DNA of 64,000 nt, from the NCBI GenBank assembly GCA_030252795.1, contig CP127080.1, positions 2,745,501 through 2,809,500 on the forward strand, in the 5' to 3' direction. The stretch is from Porticoccaceae bacterium LTM1 (GTDB lineage Bacteria > Pseudomonadota > Gammaproteobacteria > Pseudomonadales > Porticoccaceae). Positions 51,594-59,916 of this stretch are shown piece after piece (position 1 is the stretch's first letter; each line of letters opens with the position of its first letter). Position numbers and translations under genes: made by a program. The notes beneath the pieces are model-generated. The model saw nothing but the letters and a program-made list of their open reading frames with translations, was not told where the DNA came from and searched no databases.

Positions 51594-51675
51594 CTGTCAC
51601 CCTGAACGAAGTGAAGGGTCTTATACAGCACAATACCCTATAAAAGAGATTCTTCACTTCCGTTCAGAATGACAG
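51594..51675. repeat. Intergenic inverted repeat, family B (second copy)
   Basis: The left arm CTGTCACCCTGAACGAAGTG and continuation faces the right arm ending TTCAGAATGACAG. It is related to 31144-31221. It lies between the cobO stop and the GDT1 gene. Confidence 0.78.
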
Positions 51676-51678
51676 TAA

Positions 51679-52302
51679 CTACACATCTATACCACTACGA
51701 GCCTTGATGCCCGCATGGTAGGCGTGCTTGATGCTTTTCACCTCTGACACAGTGTCCGCAAGCTCCTGCAGGGCCTTGCCTCCACCGCGGCCGGTAACAA
51801 CCACGCTCTGGCCTGCCGGGCGATTGCGAATGGCGTCCAGCACCCGCTGCTCATCCAGATAGCCAAAGCCAAGCATATAGGTCAACTCATCCAGTACCAC
51901 TAACTGCACATTCTCGTCCTGCAACAGTCGTTCAGCGTGCGCCCAGGTAGCCTCAGCAGCTGCTATATCGGCTTCACGATCCTGGGTCTCCCAGGTAAAA
52001 CCGGTACCCATCTGGTGAAGTTCCACTTGCGGCAGGTGATCGCGAATAAACAGCTCTTCGCCGGACAGCTGGGCACCCTTGATAAACTGCACAACCCCAA
52101 CGCGATGACCGTGACCGAGACTGCGCAGTACCATGCCAAATGCCGAGCTGCTTTTACCTTTACCGTCGCCGGTAAGAAGCACCACAACACTGCGATCCTG
52201 ATCGGCCGCGGCAATGCCTTCATCCACCCGCTCTTTCTGGCGCTGCATTTTGCGCTTGTGTCGTTCAGCCCTGTTTTCCTCACTACGGCTCTCTTCACTC
52301 AT
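51679..52302 (-). CDS. cobO: Cob(I)yrinic acid a,c-diamide adenosyltransferase
   Basis: 207 aa from MSEESRSEEN (a GTG 9 nt upstream is possible). A charged N-terminus is followed by the P-loop VLLTGDGKGKSSSAFGMVLR, GVVQFIKGAQLSGEE and VVLDELTYMLGFGYLDE, the CobO/BtuR family. It converts cob(I)alamin to adenosylcobalamin. It is the last gene of the riboswitch-controlled btuB operon, consistent with salvage. Confidence 0.94.
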   Translation of the reverse strand: MSEESRSEENRAERHKRKMQRQKERVDEGIAAADQDRSVVVLLTGDGKGKSSSAFGMVLRSLGHGHRVGVVQFIKGAQLSGEELFIRDHLPQVELHQMGTGFTWETQDREADIAAAEATWAHAERLLQDENVQLVVLDELTYMLGFGYLDEQRVLDAIRNRPAGQSVVVTGRGGGKALQELADTVSEVKSIKHAYHAGIKARSGIDV

Positions 52303-52329
52303 TTCATGCACTCACGGTATAAATGAAAA

Positions 52330-52347
52330 CGCCGGCAATCGCCGGCG
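52330..52347. repeat. Short hairpin between the DUF6580-like and cobO genes
   Basis: CGCCGGC and GCCGGCG arms with a 4-nt loop. No strong T tract on the minus strand; probably an intercistronic hairpin. Confidence 0.5.
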
Positions 52348-52368
52348 CTAAAAGTCTTGATCCCTGGC

Positions 52369-52866
52369 TCAGGAATAAGCCAGCCGACGACGCCACAAAT
52401 AGTCGGCTCCAAACAGCAGCCCACTGTAGAGCACTGTGGCAATCAAGGTGTTGTGGAAAAACGGAATCGCCGCCACATAGCATGACACCAGACCGCTCGC
52501 CGTCATCGGGTAACCACCCTGCAACCATACGCCCAGATTAGTGAGCATGAAAAACAGCACCGATGAGGCAATCGAATAACCCAATACACGACCAGCACTG
52601 CGCTGCTTGTGCAACACAAATCCCAATGCCGTCATCAACGCCACACTGCCATACACATAGAGCATGGTGTTGTGGAAACCGATCAACAAGTCGCTCAGTA
52701 ACAATGCCAACAGTGGGACAACCAATGCCAGCTTGCGATCGGCGATCACCGCACCGGCAAACAGGGCCATCGCAGCTACCGGAGTAAAGTTGGGCGGATG
52801 TGGCAGCAGGCGGGAAAGCGCCGCCAATACGATCAGTGACAGGGCAAATACCAGTTTTCCAGACAT
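52369..52866 (-). CDS. DUF6580-like integral membrane protein, possible cobalamin-related transporter
   Basis: 165 aa with about five hydrophobic segments (LSLIVLAALSRLL, AAMALFAGAVIAD, LALVVPLLALLLSDLLIG and others). The NFTPVAAMALFAGA and YPMTASGLVSCYVAAIPFFHNT blocks match the DUF6580 family as recalled. It lies inside the B12-riboswitch operon between a PP-loop ATPase gene and cobO. The size and fold are reminiscent of ECF-transporter S components, so a part in cobalamin or precursor passage through the inner membrane is a hypothesis from context. Confidence 0.72.
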   Translation of the reverse strand: MSGKLVFALSLIVLAALSRLLPHPPNFTPVAAMALFAGAVIADRKLALVVPLLALLLSDLLIGFHNTMLYVYGSVALMTALGFVLHKQRSAGRVLGYSIASSVLFFMLTNLGVWLQGGYPMTASGLVSCYVAAIPFFHNTLIATVLYSGLLFGADYLWRRRLAYS

Positions 52867-52896
52867 GATGGGTTTCCTTAATTGAATGTAACTATT

Positions 52897-53598
52897 TTAG
52901 GCGTTTGGTGTGCGCTCACACAAATCGGCGTAAACAAAACCACTGCGCTCTACCACCTCGCCCTGAATCAGCTCCAGGTTGCGCCGGAACATCGGCCCAG
53001 CCCAAACACAGGTGTGAAACTCTCCTCGCTCACCACAAGGGTCAACTTCCGAAGGCAAGCGGTCCAGTAGATCGTGATCAAAGGTAGCCCCCGCCAGGTC
53101 CGCAGGCATTTGCTTAGGGTCGAGACAACTGACAGAAGCCCTAAGGCCCGCATCAATCATCTGCCGCGCCAACACATCGGTGGGCTGCCCCCACAACGGG
53201 AACATTGGTTGCAGATCGGAATTGGCAAACTGCTGTTCACGATACTGTCGCACATCTTCCAGAAACAGGTCCCCAAAAGCGACCGTATCTGCGTAATAGT
53301 ACTCCCTGGCTCGAGCCAGCGCCCACTCCATGGCGTGCTCATAATCCGCATTGCTGCACGGCCATGGCAGTGCGACTTCCAACAGCGGCAGGCCGGCTAA
53401 TTCGACCTGTCGCTGCAGAATCTGGCGTCGCACTCCGTGAATCGCCACGCGATCAAACTCGCTGTTGTAGGTGGTGAGCAGGCCAACAACCTCCACCGAT
53501 GGATCCTGCAGCAGCTGCCACAGGGTCCAGGCGGAGTCTTTGCCACTGCTCCAGCTCACCATCACCTTGCGGCGAGCTTGAGGCGCGTTATCAGCCAT
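52897..53598 (-). CDS. PP-loop superfamily ATP-binding protein (COG2102-like)
   Basis: 233 aa from MADNAPQARR, whose start lies inside the btuB stop region (8-nt overlap). PP-loop VSWSSGKDSAWTLWQL, then VAIHGVRRQILQRQ, VAFGDLFLEDVRQYRE and a C-terminal GERGEFHTCVWAGPMF typical of the diphthamide-synthase-like (PF01902) family. That family forms amide or adenylate intermediates. Its presence in a B12 operon suggests action on cobalamin or a precursor such as corrinoid amidation, which is inference. Confidence 0.83.
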   Translation of the reverse strand: MADNAPQARRKVMVSWSSGKDSAWTLWQLLQDPSVEVVGLLTTYNSEFDRVAIHGVRRQILQRQVELAGLPLLEVALPWPCSNADYEHAMEWALARAREYYYADTVAFGDLFLEDVRQYREQQFANSDLQPMFPLWGQPTDVLARQMIDAGLRASVSCLDPKQMPADLAGATFDHDLLDRLPSEVDPCGERGEFHTCVWAGPMFRRNLELIQGEVVERSGFVYADLCERTPNA

Positions 53599-55504
53599 CA
53601 AAACGAATCCGCACACCGAGAGATGCACCACGACCCAGAGTCTGGAAGCCGTACACGTCTTCATATTGCTCGTTGAGCAGATTATCCACGCGGGCATAGA
53701 ACTGCACCTGCGGGCTCCAGTTGTAGTTGGCAGTCAGGTTAACCAGGATATAGTCATCCAGCGTTACCAGTTCTGACGGCTGTGGCCAAGGAGGGAAAAA
53801 CTGATCATGGCTGGTGCCGTTGTACTGGGTGTTGAGCAGCAGTTGCAGCTGGTCGCTGTAGTGCCAATCCAGGCTGACACTGCCAAGGTGGCGCGGGCGA
53901 CGAATTTCTATCTCCTCGGTCGGCGCAACATATGGCTGAGTGGCGTCGGTGTAGGTATAACTGCCCTGCAAGCTCAAGTCAGCCGTCAGTTCAGCGTCAA
54001 AGGTCAGCTCCACCCCTTCGCGACGGCTGACACCATTGGTATTCATAGCGGTAAAACCACTATCTTCATCACTCCATACGAAACCATTGATCTCGTTATC
54101 CAAACGGGAGTTGAAATAGCCGATACCGATATTCACACCAGCAACGGTTTGATCCACCCCTACCTGCCAACTCTCCACCGACTCAGGCTGCAAATCCGGG
54201 TTACCGATAAAGTTAGTGAAGGTGCCAAAGCGCTCGCTCAGGGTCGGATTTTTAACTGCCGTACCATAACTGGCGCGCAGTCTTGTGCCCTCGACAACGC
54301 GGTAGCTAGCCTCAGCACGACGAGTGGTGGCACTGTCAAAATCGCTGTTGCTGTCGTAACGCAGGCTGCCAGCCAATGTCAGCTGCTCAGTAGCATTGAT
54401 ACGATATTCAAGTGCGGCGCTGTTTGTGTGCAAAGAGCGATCCTGATTGGGATCCAAACCCCACACCAGCGGTCCACGAGCACTGAAATCCTGATTCTCA
54501 CGCTCCAGCAACAGCGACAACTGCTGGCTGTTATTCACCAGGTTCAGGGTGTTTAGCCACTGGATCTGGCGCTTGCGAATCTCGTTAACATTGCCCTGCA
54601 CATTGTCACTGTAGTTAGTGTTGTGGTGTTTGGATTGGGACAGCGAAACGCGTTGTTTCCAGTTACCGTCCAGGGCGTCAATATCCGCTTGCAGGCGAGC
54701 AAAGTTCTGGCGGGTATCGGTTTCACGATTGGCATCAACTGGCAGGCCGGTGACATAGGAATCTACCTCGTCAAACTCATTGCTGGCTTCGGTACGGCGC
54801 AGCACCAGTCCAAGCTCAGCATTTTCGTTCAGCGTGTAACCACTGGTGAGGTGAATATTGCTGTTGCGGTAACCGTCTTTTTCATTCCCCTGACGAGCGA
54901 TATTGTCGCCATCGGTACTGATGCGATCCACACTCAGGCGGCCATGAAACTGCTCGCCGCGTGCGGCGATGCTGGCACCGCTGTAGAAAGTATCAAAGCT
55001 GCCTTTTTCACTGAAAAAACTGGTTTGCAGTTTTTCACTGCCGGCTTTTTTACTGGTGATACTGATCACCCCGGCCACCGCCTCACTGCCCCATAAAGCA
55101 CTTTGCGGGCCGCGAATAATTTCGATGCGCGCTATATCCGCTGCGGCGAGGTGTGCCCAGTTCAGTGCATCGCCCTGGGACGCGTCATTGATTTCAATAC
55201 CGTCAAACAACACCAATACATGATTGCTTTCGGCACCGCGCAGGCGCACATCGGTATTGGAGCCGCGCACACCGGTGGCGCTTACCGCCAGCCCCGGAAC
55301 ATCGCGCAACAGGTCAATTACCTGCAGCGCCTTGCGGCTGTCCAAGTAGGCCTGATCAATAACAGTAATAGCGCTGCCGCTCTGCTCAATAGCAATCGGC
55401 TGGAGGGAAGCCACCGTTACCACTTCTTCAATGGCCGGGGCGTCGTTAGCTTGGGCAATGGCAGTCGCCAGTGCGGTTACAGCAAAAAGAGATGATTTGA
55501 ACAT
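53591..55504 (-). CDS. btuB: TonB-dependent cobalamin receptor BtuB
   Basis: 637 aa. Signal peptide, TonB box/plug start (EEVVTVASLQPIAIEQSGSA), plug with VRLRGAESNHVLVLFDGIEI and RIEIIRGPQSALWGSEAVAG, and a 22-strand-type barrel ending RASLGVRIRFDG. The length is close to E. coli BtuB (614 aa). It is under a cobalamin riboswitch. The outer-membrane receptor imports cobalamin to the periplasm; no BtuF, BtuC or BtuD gene is in the window. Confidence 0.95.
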   Translation of the reverse strand: MFKSSLFAVTALATAIAQANDAPAIEEVVTVASLQPIAIEQSGSAITVIDQAYLDSRKALQVIDLLRDVPGLAVSATGVRGSNTDVRLRGAESNHVLVLFDGIEINDASQGDALNWAHLAAADIARIEIIRGPQSALWGSEAVAGVISITSKKAGSEKLQTSFFSEKGSFDTFYSGASIAARGEQFHGRLSVDRISTDGDNIARQGNEKDGYRNSNIHLTSGYTLNENAELGLVLRRTEASNEFDEVDSYVTGLPVDANRETDTRQNFARLQADIDALDGNWKQRVSLSQSKHHNTNYSDNVQGNVNEIRKRQIQWLNTLNLVNNSQQLSLLLERENQDFSARGPLVWGLDPNQDRSLHTNSAALEYRINATEQLTLAGSLRYDSNSDFDSATTRRAEASYRVVEGTRLRASYGTAVKNPTLSERFGTFTNFIGNPDLQPESVESWQVGVDQTVAGVNIGIGYFNSRLDNEINGFVWSDEDSGFTAMNTNGVSRREGVELTFDAELTADLSLQGSYTYTDATQPYVAPTEEIEIRRPRHLGSVSLDWHYSDQLQLLLNTQYNGTSHDQFFPPWPQPSELVTLDDYILVNLTANYNWSPQVQFYARVDNLLNEQYEDVYGFQTLGRGASLGVRIRFDG

Positions 55505-55669
55505 CTTCTGTCTCCTAACAGGGTGACAGAAGCTACGGCGACAGCGGGCAAACGGATTGCGAGCGATGACATAGCTTCAACGTATTAATAAATACGCGTT
55601 GTCATTACGGCTCTTGAATCTACAACATGAGTCGCTCCGGCAGACAATCCCCGATCGTCGGATAACAAC

Positions 55670-55845
55670 GCTCGCTCTGGCAGGTCTCCTGGCTCCCGGG
55701 TCAACGGATTTATTCACCTTCCCGATAGTTATTTTTTGATAACTACCAGTGGTATTCGAATAATCCTTACCGGATACAGTTGCGGGGACAGCTTCAGTTT
55801 TCTGTGCCTACTCATTCAAGCAACAGAATTGAATTCCCTATTAAT
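55670..55845 (-). ncRNA. Cobalamin (AdoCbl) riboswitch
   Basis: On the minus strand the conserved core reads GCTGTCCCCGCAACTGTA (around 55775-55792), and the B12 box AGCCAGGAGACCTGCC lies at 55679-55694. These are the classic landmarks in the right order, about 175 bp upstream of btuB. The outer limits are estimated. It should shut off the operon when adenosylcobalamin is abundant. Confidence 0.93.
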
Positions 55846-55980
55846 TTGCATGGCAAAACCACAGCGATGGCGGCGATTATAGGCACTGAAATCAGTGCAG
55901 ACAATCAATCCACCTCCAACAAGATCAATTCGTGACTCAACATGAAACCCCATCAAGATAAACCGGAAAATCATTTATAA

Positions 55981-56002
55981 AGCGGGCATCCTGCCCGCTT
56001 TT
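55981..56002. terminator. Intrinsic terminator after the DUF4242 gene
   Basis: AGCGGGC, ATCCT, GCCCGCT then TTTTTT on the plus strand, and TTTATAA on the minus strand. It lies 28 bp past the minus-strand stop at 56030. Confidence 0.7.
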
Positions 56003-56029
56003 TTATCTCGAAAGTCGACTTCTAAAAAA

Positions 56030-56302
56030 TTATTCCGCAGTGGTCGGGTCGATTATTGTCTTCACTTCGGAAATGCGATTGGCGGGGAAGCCACCCTGGT
56101 TGGCGTGCTCTCGTACCATCTCTTCATTAGGCGCAATGTAAACACAATAAATCTTGTCGCCTGTAACATAACTCTGTTGCCACTGAATTTGAGGGCCTAA
56201 ATCAGACAACACAGCACAGGATTTTTGAGAAATAGCTTTCAAGTCGTCCGCGGTTAAATCTCCAGCGCCGGGAATTTCTCTTTCAATCAGATACTTTGGC
56301 AT
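56030..56302 (-). CDS. DUF4242-family protein
   Basis: 90 aa from MPKYLIEREI with GGAAGGAG directly upstream; the frame is open further but only through repeat C. Ferredoxin-like fold of the DUF4242 family (LIEREIPGAGDLTADDLKAI, SYVTGDKIYCVYIAPNEEMV, EHANQGGFPANRISEVKTII). A Streptomyces member is reported to bind nickel; the function here is unknown. Confidence 0.82.
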   Translation of the reverse strand: MPKYLIEREIPGAGDLTADDLKAISQKSCAVLSDLGPQIQWQQSYVTGDKIYCVYIAPNEEMVREHANQGGFPANRISEVKTIIDPTTAE

Positions 56303-56364
56303 GGTCAGCTCCTTCCTTGCCTGAATTGGAAATGGAAGTATAGATGCCGGTTGAAGGTTTTGCC

Positions 56365-56385
56365 GGTGCGCACGGCGCACCCTAC
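56365..56385. repeat. Single arm of repeat family A
   Basis: Identical over 21 bp to 32691-32711. It stands alone but sits 19 bp from a family C repeat. Confidence 0.8.
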
Positions 56386-56403
56386 TGCTGTTTTGAACAC
56401 AAT

Positions 56404-56480
56404 TGTCATCCCCGCGCAGGCGGGGATCCATTTCGAACAACACTCAACATTTATGGATACCCGCCTGCGCGAGAATGACG
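56404..56480. repeat. Intergenic inverted repeat, family C (second copy)
   Basis: The left arm TGTCATCCCCGCGCAGGCGG continues GGATCCAT. The right arm ATGGATACCCGCCTGCGCGA continues GAATGACG. It is located between ahpC and the DUF4242 gene and is related to 35651-35726. Confidence 0.82.
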
Positions 56481-56501
56481 CAAGAAAGACAGCATCAATA
56501 A

Positions 56502-57068
56502 TTAAATTTTACCCACCAAATCCGCAGATGGAGACAGCGTCGCCTCGCCTTCATTCCACTTGGCCGGGCACACTTCACCCGGATTTTCTGCCACATACTG
56601 AGCCGCCTTAATCTTGCGGAGCAGCTCTTTTGCATCGCGACCAATACCACCGGCAGTGATCTCAACAATCTGAACACGACCTTCCGGGTCGATAACAAAT
56701 GTCCCGCGGTCAGCAATACCCTCCTCCTCAATCATCACACCGAAATTGCGAGTCAGCGTACCGGTCGGGTCGCCAATCATCGGGTACTTGATCTTGCCGA
56801 TGGTCTCGGAGCTGCCGTGCCACGCCATATGGGTAAAGTGGGTGTCAGTGGAAACCGAGTAAACCTCAACACCGCGCGCCTTGAACTCCTCGTAGTTGTC
56901 CGCCAGGTCACCCAGCTCGGTTGGGCACACAAAAGTAAAGTCAGCCGGGTAGAAGAACAGCACCGACCACTGCCCCTTCAGGCTCTCATCGGTCACCTCG
57001 ATAAATTCGTGGTTATGAAAGGCGGTGGCTTTGAACGGTTTCAGTTCACTGTTGATATAGCGAGACAT
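56502..57068 (-). CDS. ahpC: Alkyl hydroperoxide reductase subunit C (peroxiredoxin)
   Basis: 188 aa. Peroxidatic Cys in [20 protein letters not shown] and resolving Cys in [11 protein letters not shown], with [10 protein letters not shown] and [14 protein letters not shown], a full typical 2-Cys AhpC. It detoxifies peroxides; no ahpF is next to it. An OxyR-like site lies about 90 bp upstream of the start. Confidence 0.96.
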   Translation of the reverse strand: MSRYINSELKPFKATAFHNHEFIEVTDESLKGQWSVLFFYPADFTFVCPTELGDLADNYEEFKARGVEVYSVSTDTHFTHMAWHGSSETIGKIKYPMIGDPTGTLTRNFGVMIEEEGIADRGTFVIDPEGRVQIVEITAGGIGRDAKELLRKIKAAQYVAENPGEVCPAKWNEGEATLSPSADLVGKI

Positions 57069-57120
57069 TAATTTCTCCTCGTTTAAATGCGAATAGGTAG
57101 ACTTAAGAACGAGGGAAATG

Positions 57121-57155
57121 CTATCAATCAGACATCATTGATAGAAGTTATCAAT
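57121..57155. promoter_or_regulatory. Overlapping inverted repeats upstream of ahpC
   Basis: CTATCAAT (57121-57128), ATTGATAG (57137-57144) and TATCAAT (57149-57155) form two overlapping palindromes (spacers 8 and 5 nt) in the divergent ahpC/GGDEF spacer. Possible operator for an unknown regulator. Confidence 0.45.
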
Positions 57156-57157
57156 AT

Positions 57158-57183
57158 CTATGAAGGCGATAGATAAATTCGAT
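57158..57183. promoter_or_regulatory. Partial OxyR-like binding site
   Basis: CTAT, 7 nt, ATAG, 7 nt, CGAT gives three of the four OxyR half-sites at exact 11-bp spacing, one with a mismatch; the fourth is not recognisable. It is placed about 90 bp upstream of ahpC, where OxyR activates in other gammaproteobacteria. Confidence 0.5.
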
Positions 57184-57249
57184 AAAGCGAGAGTGGTATA
57201 TTAACCATCCGGCAATCATCGCCGCCAAAAAACCAATAAGAATTTTTTC

Positions 57250-58338
57250 ATGCCCAACTCATCTGCCCCGCAACACCAGCTTCACAAAACATTGCTCAGA
57301 GTTCTGCTGGCCTGCGGTCTGGTGGCACTGTTTGCCACCATCATGCACTGGAGCGAAGCTGCTCCTCAGCTTATGGACCTGATTATTCCGCCCAGCGTCG
57401 TCGCTATTTGTTTTACTCTGGCAGCCATCCTGCACCGTCACCCGCAAAGCCGGCCCGTAGTGTTTGGGCTATTTATTGCCACCTGTGCACTGGCTATCAC
57501 CATACCGGCGTGGGCCTGTAGTTGGAGCGCTTTCCAGCAACCGGATATCCGGCTGATCGACATCTACCCGCCCATCACCTCAATGCTGCTGGTACTGCTT
57601 ATTCTGGTGCTGGCAATCTCCCCTACCCGAACCGCCTGGCGTTGGGGTGTATTGATCTGGCTGGCTAATGCCGTGCCGGTAATTGGTTACCTGCTGGCTC
57701 ATCCCGCTGAACTCTGGACGCCCAGAGGCAAAGACATGCTGATCTCATTCGGGCCGGTATTTCTGTTTCTGGTTTTAGTAGTGCCCTACCTTCGCCGGTT
57801 CAGCAGTCGGCTACGGTTACTGCAAAACCAGTTTGAAGTGACCAAAGCTATGGTCGAGCGCGACCCGCTCACTGAACTCTACAACCGCCGCGGCGCCGAC
57901 CGGCTGATGAATGAGTCCGTCAATGCCGATGCACCATTGGCGGTATTGCTGTTGGATATCGACCACTTTAAATCCATCAACGACAACCACGGCCACGACA
58001 TCGGCGACGCCGTACTGCGCGATGTAGCCAGCCGCATCCTTCACAACCTACGGCCGGACAATTATGCCGCTCGCTGGGGTGGGGAAGAGTTTCTGATTAT
58101 TCTTAATACCGATGACGAAACCCTGCTGACTGCGATTGCCAACCGGTTGCATAAAGCCATTCAGCAAGTGCCTTTTGAGATCGCAGGAAAAATTACCGCT
58201 TCAATTGGCGGGGCAATACTTAAGCGTGGGGAGTCTATTAATGAGCTGCTGAAAGAAGCAGACCGGGCATTATATAAGGCCAAAGATCAGGGACGTGATT
58301 GTGTGGTGATCGACCCGGCGAACAACACCGGGTCATAA
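57250..58338 (+). CDS. Membrane diguanylate cyclase (GGDEF domain)
   Basis: 362 aa. Six predicted transmembrane segments over the first 185 residues, a short coiled coil (SRLRLLQNQFEVTKAMVERD), then a GGDEF domain (DPLTELYNRRGADRL, LDIDHFKSINDNHGHDIGDA, RWGGEEFLIIL). The active GGEEF is intact. The product-inhibition I-site (RxxD five residues before GGEEF) is absent because the position reads RPDN. Makes cyclic di-GMP in response to an unknown membrane signal. Confidence 0.92.
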   Translation: MPNSSAPQHQLHKTLLRVLLACGLVALFATIMHWSEAAPQLMDLIIPPSVVAICFTLAAILHRHPQSRPVVFGLFIATCALAITIPAWACSWSAFQQPDIRLIDIYPPITSMLLVLLILVLAISPTRTAWRWGVLIWLANAVPVIGYLLAHPAELWTPRGKDMLISFGPVFLFLVLVVPYLRRFSSRLRLLQNQFEVTKAMVERDPLTELYNRRGADRLMNESVNADAPLAVLLLDIDHFKSINDNHGHDIGDAVLRDVASRILHNLRPDNYAARWGGEEFLIILNTDDETLLTAIANRLHKAIQQVPFEIAGKITASIGGAILKRGESINELLKEADRALYKAKDQGRDCVVIDPANNTGS

Positions 58339-58347
58339 AGCACCGCA

Positions 58348-59451
58348 CTACAAAAATACCCCCGCCAACCGGCGACAGGCCAGCTCAAGCTCGCGCTCCC
58401 CATACCAGGCAAAACAAAGCCGCATGCTGGCCACAGACTCAGGTGAGCGCGAAAACAACTGACCACCCAAAAAACCAACACCGTTACGCTTGGCTTCGGG
58501 CAACCTGTCTATTACATCAATGCCATCCTTTGCAGTAGCCCACAGAAAATAACCACCGCCCGGTTTATTCACTGTAAATTTATCGCCCAGCTCCGCTTGC
58601 AAACATTGGTGCACCGTTTCCATCCGCTGTCGAAGCGTCGTGCGCAAACCCGCCAGATATTCCTGAAACGCGCCACTATCGATCAACGAGCCCACCAAAG
58701 CTGACGTAACCGGAGCCAATCCACCACCACTGCTCACTAGCGCAGACTGAATCAATAACGGCAACAGATCACCTGCTCCCTGAATCCAGCCCAATCGCAA
58801 ACCCGGCGCAAGTATTTTGGAAAACGAACCAATCGACAACACCGGCGCATTGGCGTCCAGACAAGCCAGTGGCAGTGGAGGCCGCTGGTCAAAATAGAGC
58901 TGCTGGTACACCTCATCCGCTACCAGCAGACATTTATTCTGCCGAGCAAGCTGCACCAGTGCCTCACGCCGGGACAGTGGCTGACAAATACCCGTCGGGT
59001 TGTGATAAGTCGGAATGCTATAAATAAATGCCGGCTTGTGTTTGTGAATCGCCTCCTCCAGCTGATCCAGCTGAATGCCCTCATCATCCATCGGCACCGC
59101 CACAACATTCAGGCCATGCTCGGCAAACTGCCGAAGGGCAATAAAATAGGTGGGGTCTTCCACCAGCACCGTATCACCGCGCCGGGCAAACAGTTTGCAG
59201 ATCATGTCCAGCGCATTGGACGAACCATTGGTCACCATCAGGCTCTCTTCACTCACCTGAGAGTCATAGTCTGCCGATAGCCACCGTGCCAACGAGCGAC
59301 GAAAAGCCCCATCACCCGCCTGTTCACCATAGGCAAGATGCTCTGGGTTAAGTGATAAAGATTGAAACAGCGCAGAGGGCAACAGCTCAGGGTCGGGCTG
59401 GCCGACACCGAGATCGATAATGTTTTTGGGTCTGGGAATTTGGAAACTCAT
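58348..59451 (-). CDS. PLP-dependent aminotransferase, 2-aminoadipate/LysN-like
   Basis: 367 aa from MSFQIPRPKN; an upstream TTG would extend the frame but lacks support, and no clear RBS is seen for either. LGVGQPDPELLPS, TNGSSNALDMICKLF, YSIPTYHNPTGICQP, LVADEVYQQLYFD and the Schiff-base Lys in GSFSKILAPGLRLGW are all present. It is like the catalytic part of MocR proteins without the DNA-binding domain. The natural substrate is uncertain. Confidence 0.88.
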   Translation of the reverse strand: MSFQIPRPKNIIDLGVGQPDPELLPSALFQSLSLNPEHLAYGEQAGDGAFRRSLARWLSADYDSQVSEESLMVTNGSSNALDMICKLFARRGDTVLVEDPTYFIALRQFAEHGLNVVAVPMDDEGIQLDQLEEAIHKHKPAFIYSIPTYHNPTGICQPLSRREALVQLARQNKCLLVADEVYQQLYFDQRPPLPLACLDANAPVLSIGSFSKILAPGLRLGWIQGAGDLLPLLIQSALVSSGGGLAPVTSALVGSLIDSGAFQEYLAGLRTTLRQRMETVHQCLQAELGDKFTVNKPGGGYFLWATAKDGIDVIDRLPEAKRNGVGFLGGQLFSRSPESVASMRLCFAWYGERELELACRRLAGVFL

Positions 59452-59613
59452 GGGCGCAGCTTGGAGAAGGTGTTGGTGGTTTGCAAGGGGTTTATGGGGG
59501 GACTGGTCATATAATGGAATTACAAATTGGGTCAAAATAGTCTGGGATGACAGAATCAGGCTTCCCGACAATCCCCCGATAACGTGGCGTTTATTTTATC
59601 GGGGGAGTATCAA

Positions 59614-59844
59614 TTAATCCGACAACTTATGTTGAATATTTTGCAACCAGACAATAAGCCCATCAATATCCGCTTTATTAAATTCACATGACAGCTTATT
59701 TTCTACATTTTTCACCGGAGAGACTTCTAGCGAAACAGCCTGACTGGATGGCCTATATACAAACTCCCAACCACCAGCCGACCCACCATCTTGAGAATCA
59801 AGCCTACCACCAATTGTGACTGCAACAGAGTCATTAACCATCAT
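59614..59844 (-). CDS. Small hypothetical protein (76 aa)
   Basis: Begins MMVNDSVAVTIGG with AGGAGAGC upstream. Reads like a small beta-rich soluble protein (WEFVYRPSSQAVSLEVSP) with a helical end (DIDGLIVWLQNIQHKL). No signal peptide and no family recognised. Confidence 0.6.
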   Translation of the reverse strand: MMVNDSVAVTIGGRLDSQDGGSAGGWEFVYRPSSQAVSLEVSPVKNVENKLSCEFNKADIDGLIVWLQNIQHKLSD

Positions 59845-59916
59845 GCTCTCCTATACTTATCGTTAATTAAAAACCGGGTAAAATCAGCACCCATATAAAG
59901 CAGAAATGTATCTGAC

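Noticed and set aside
53807-54556. 249-codon plus-strand open frame inside btuB
   Set aside because: Antisense to a complete BtuB; no independent evidence.
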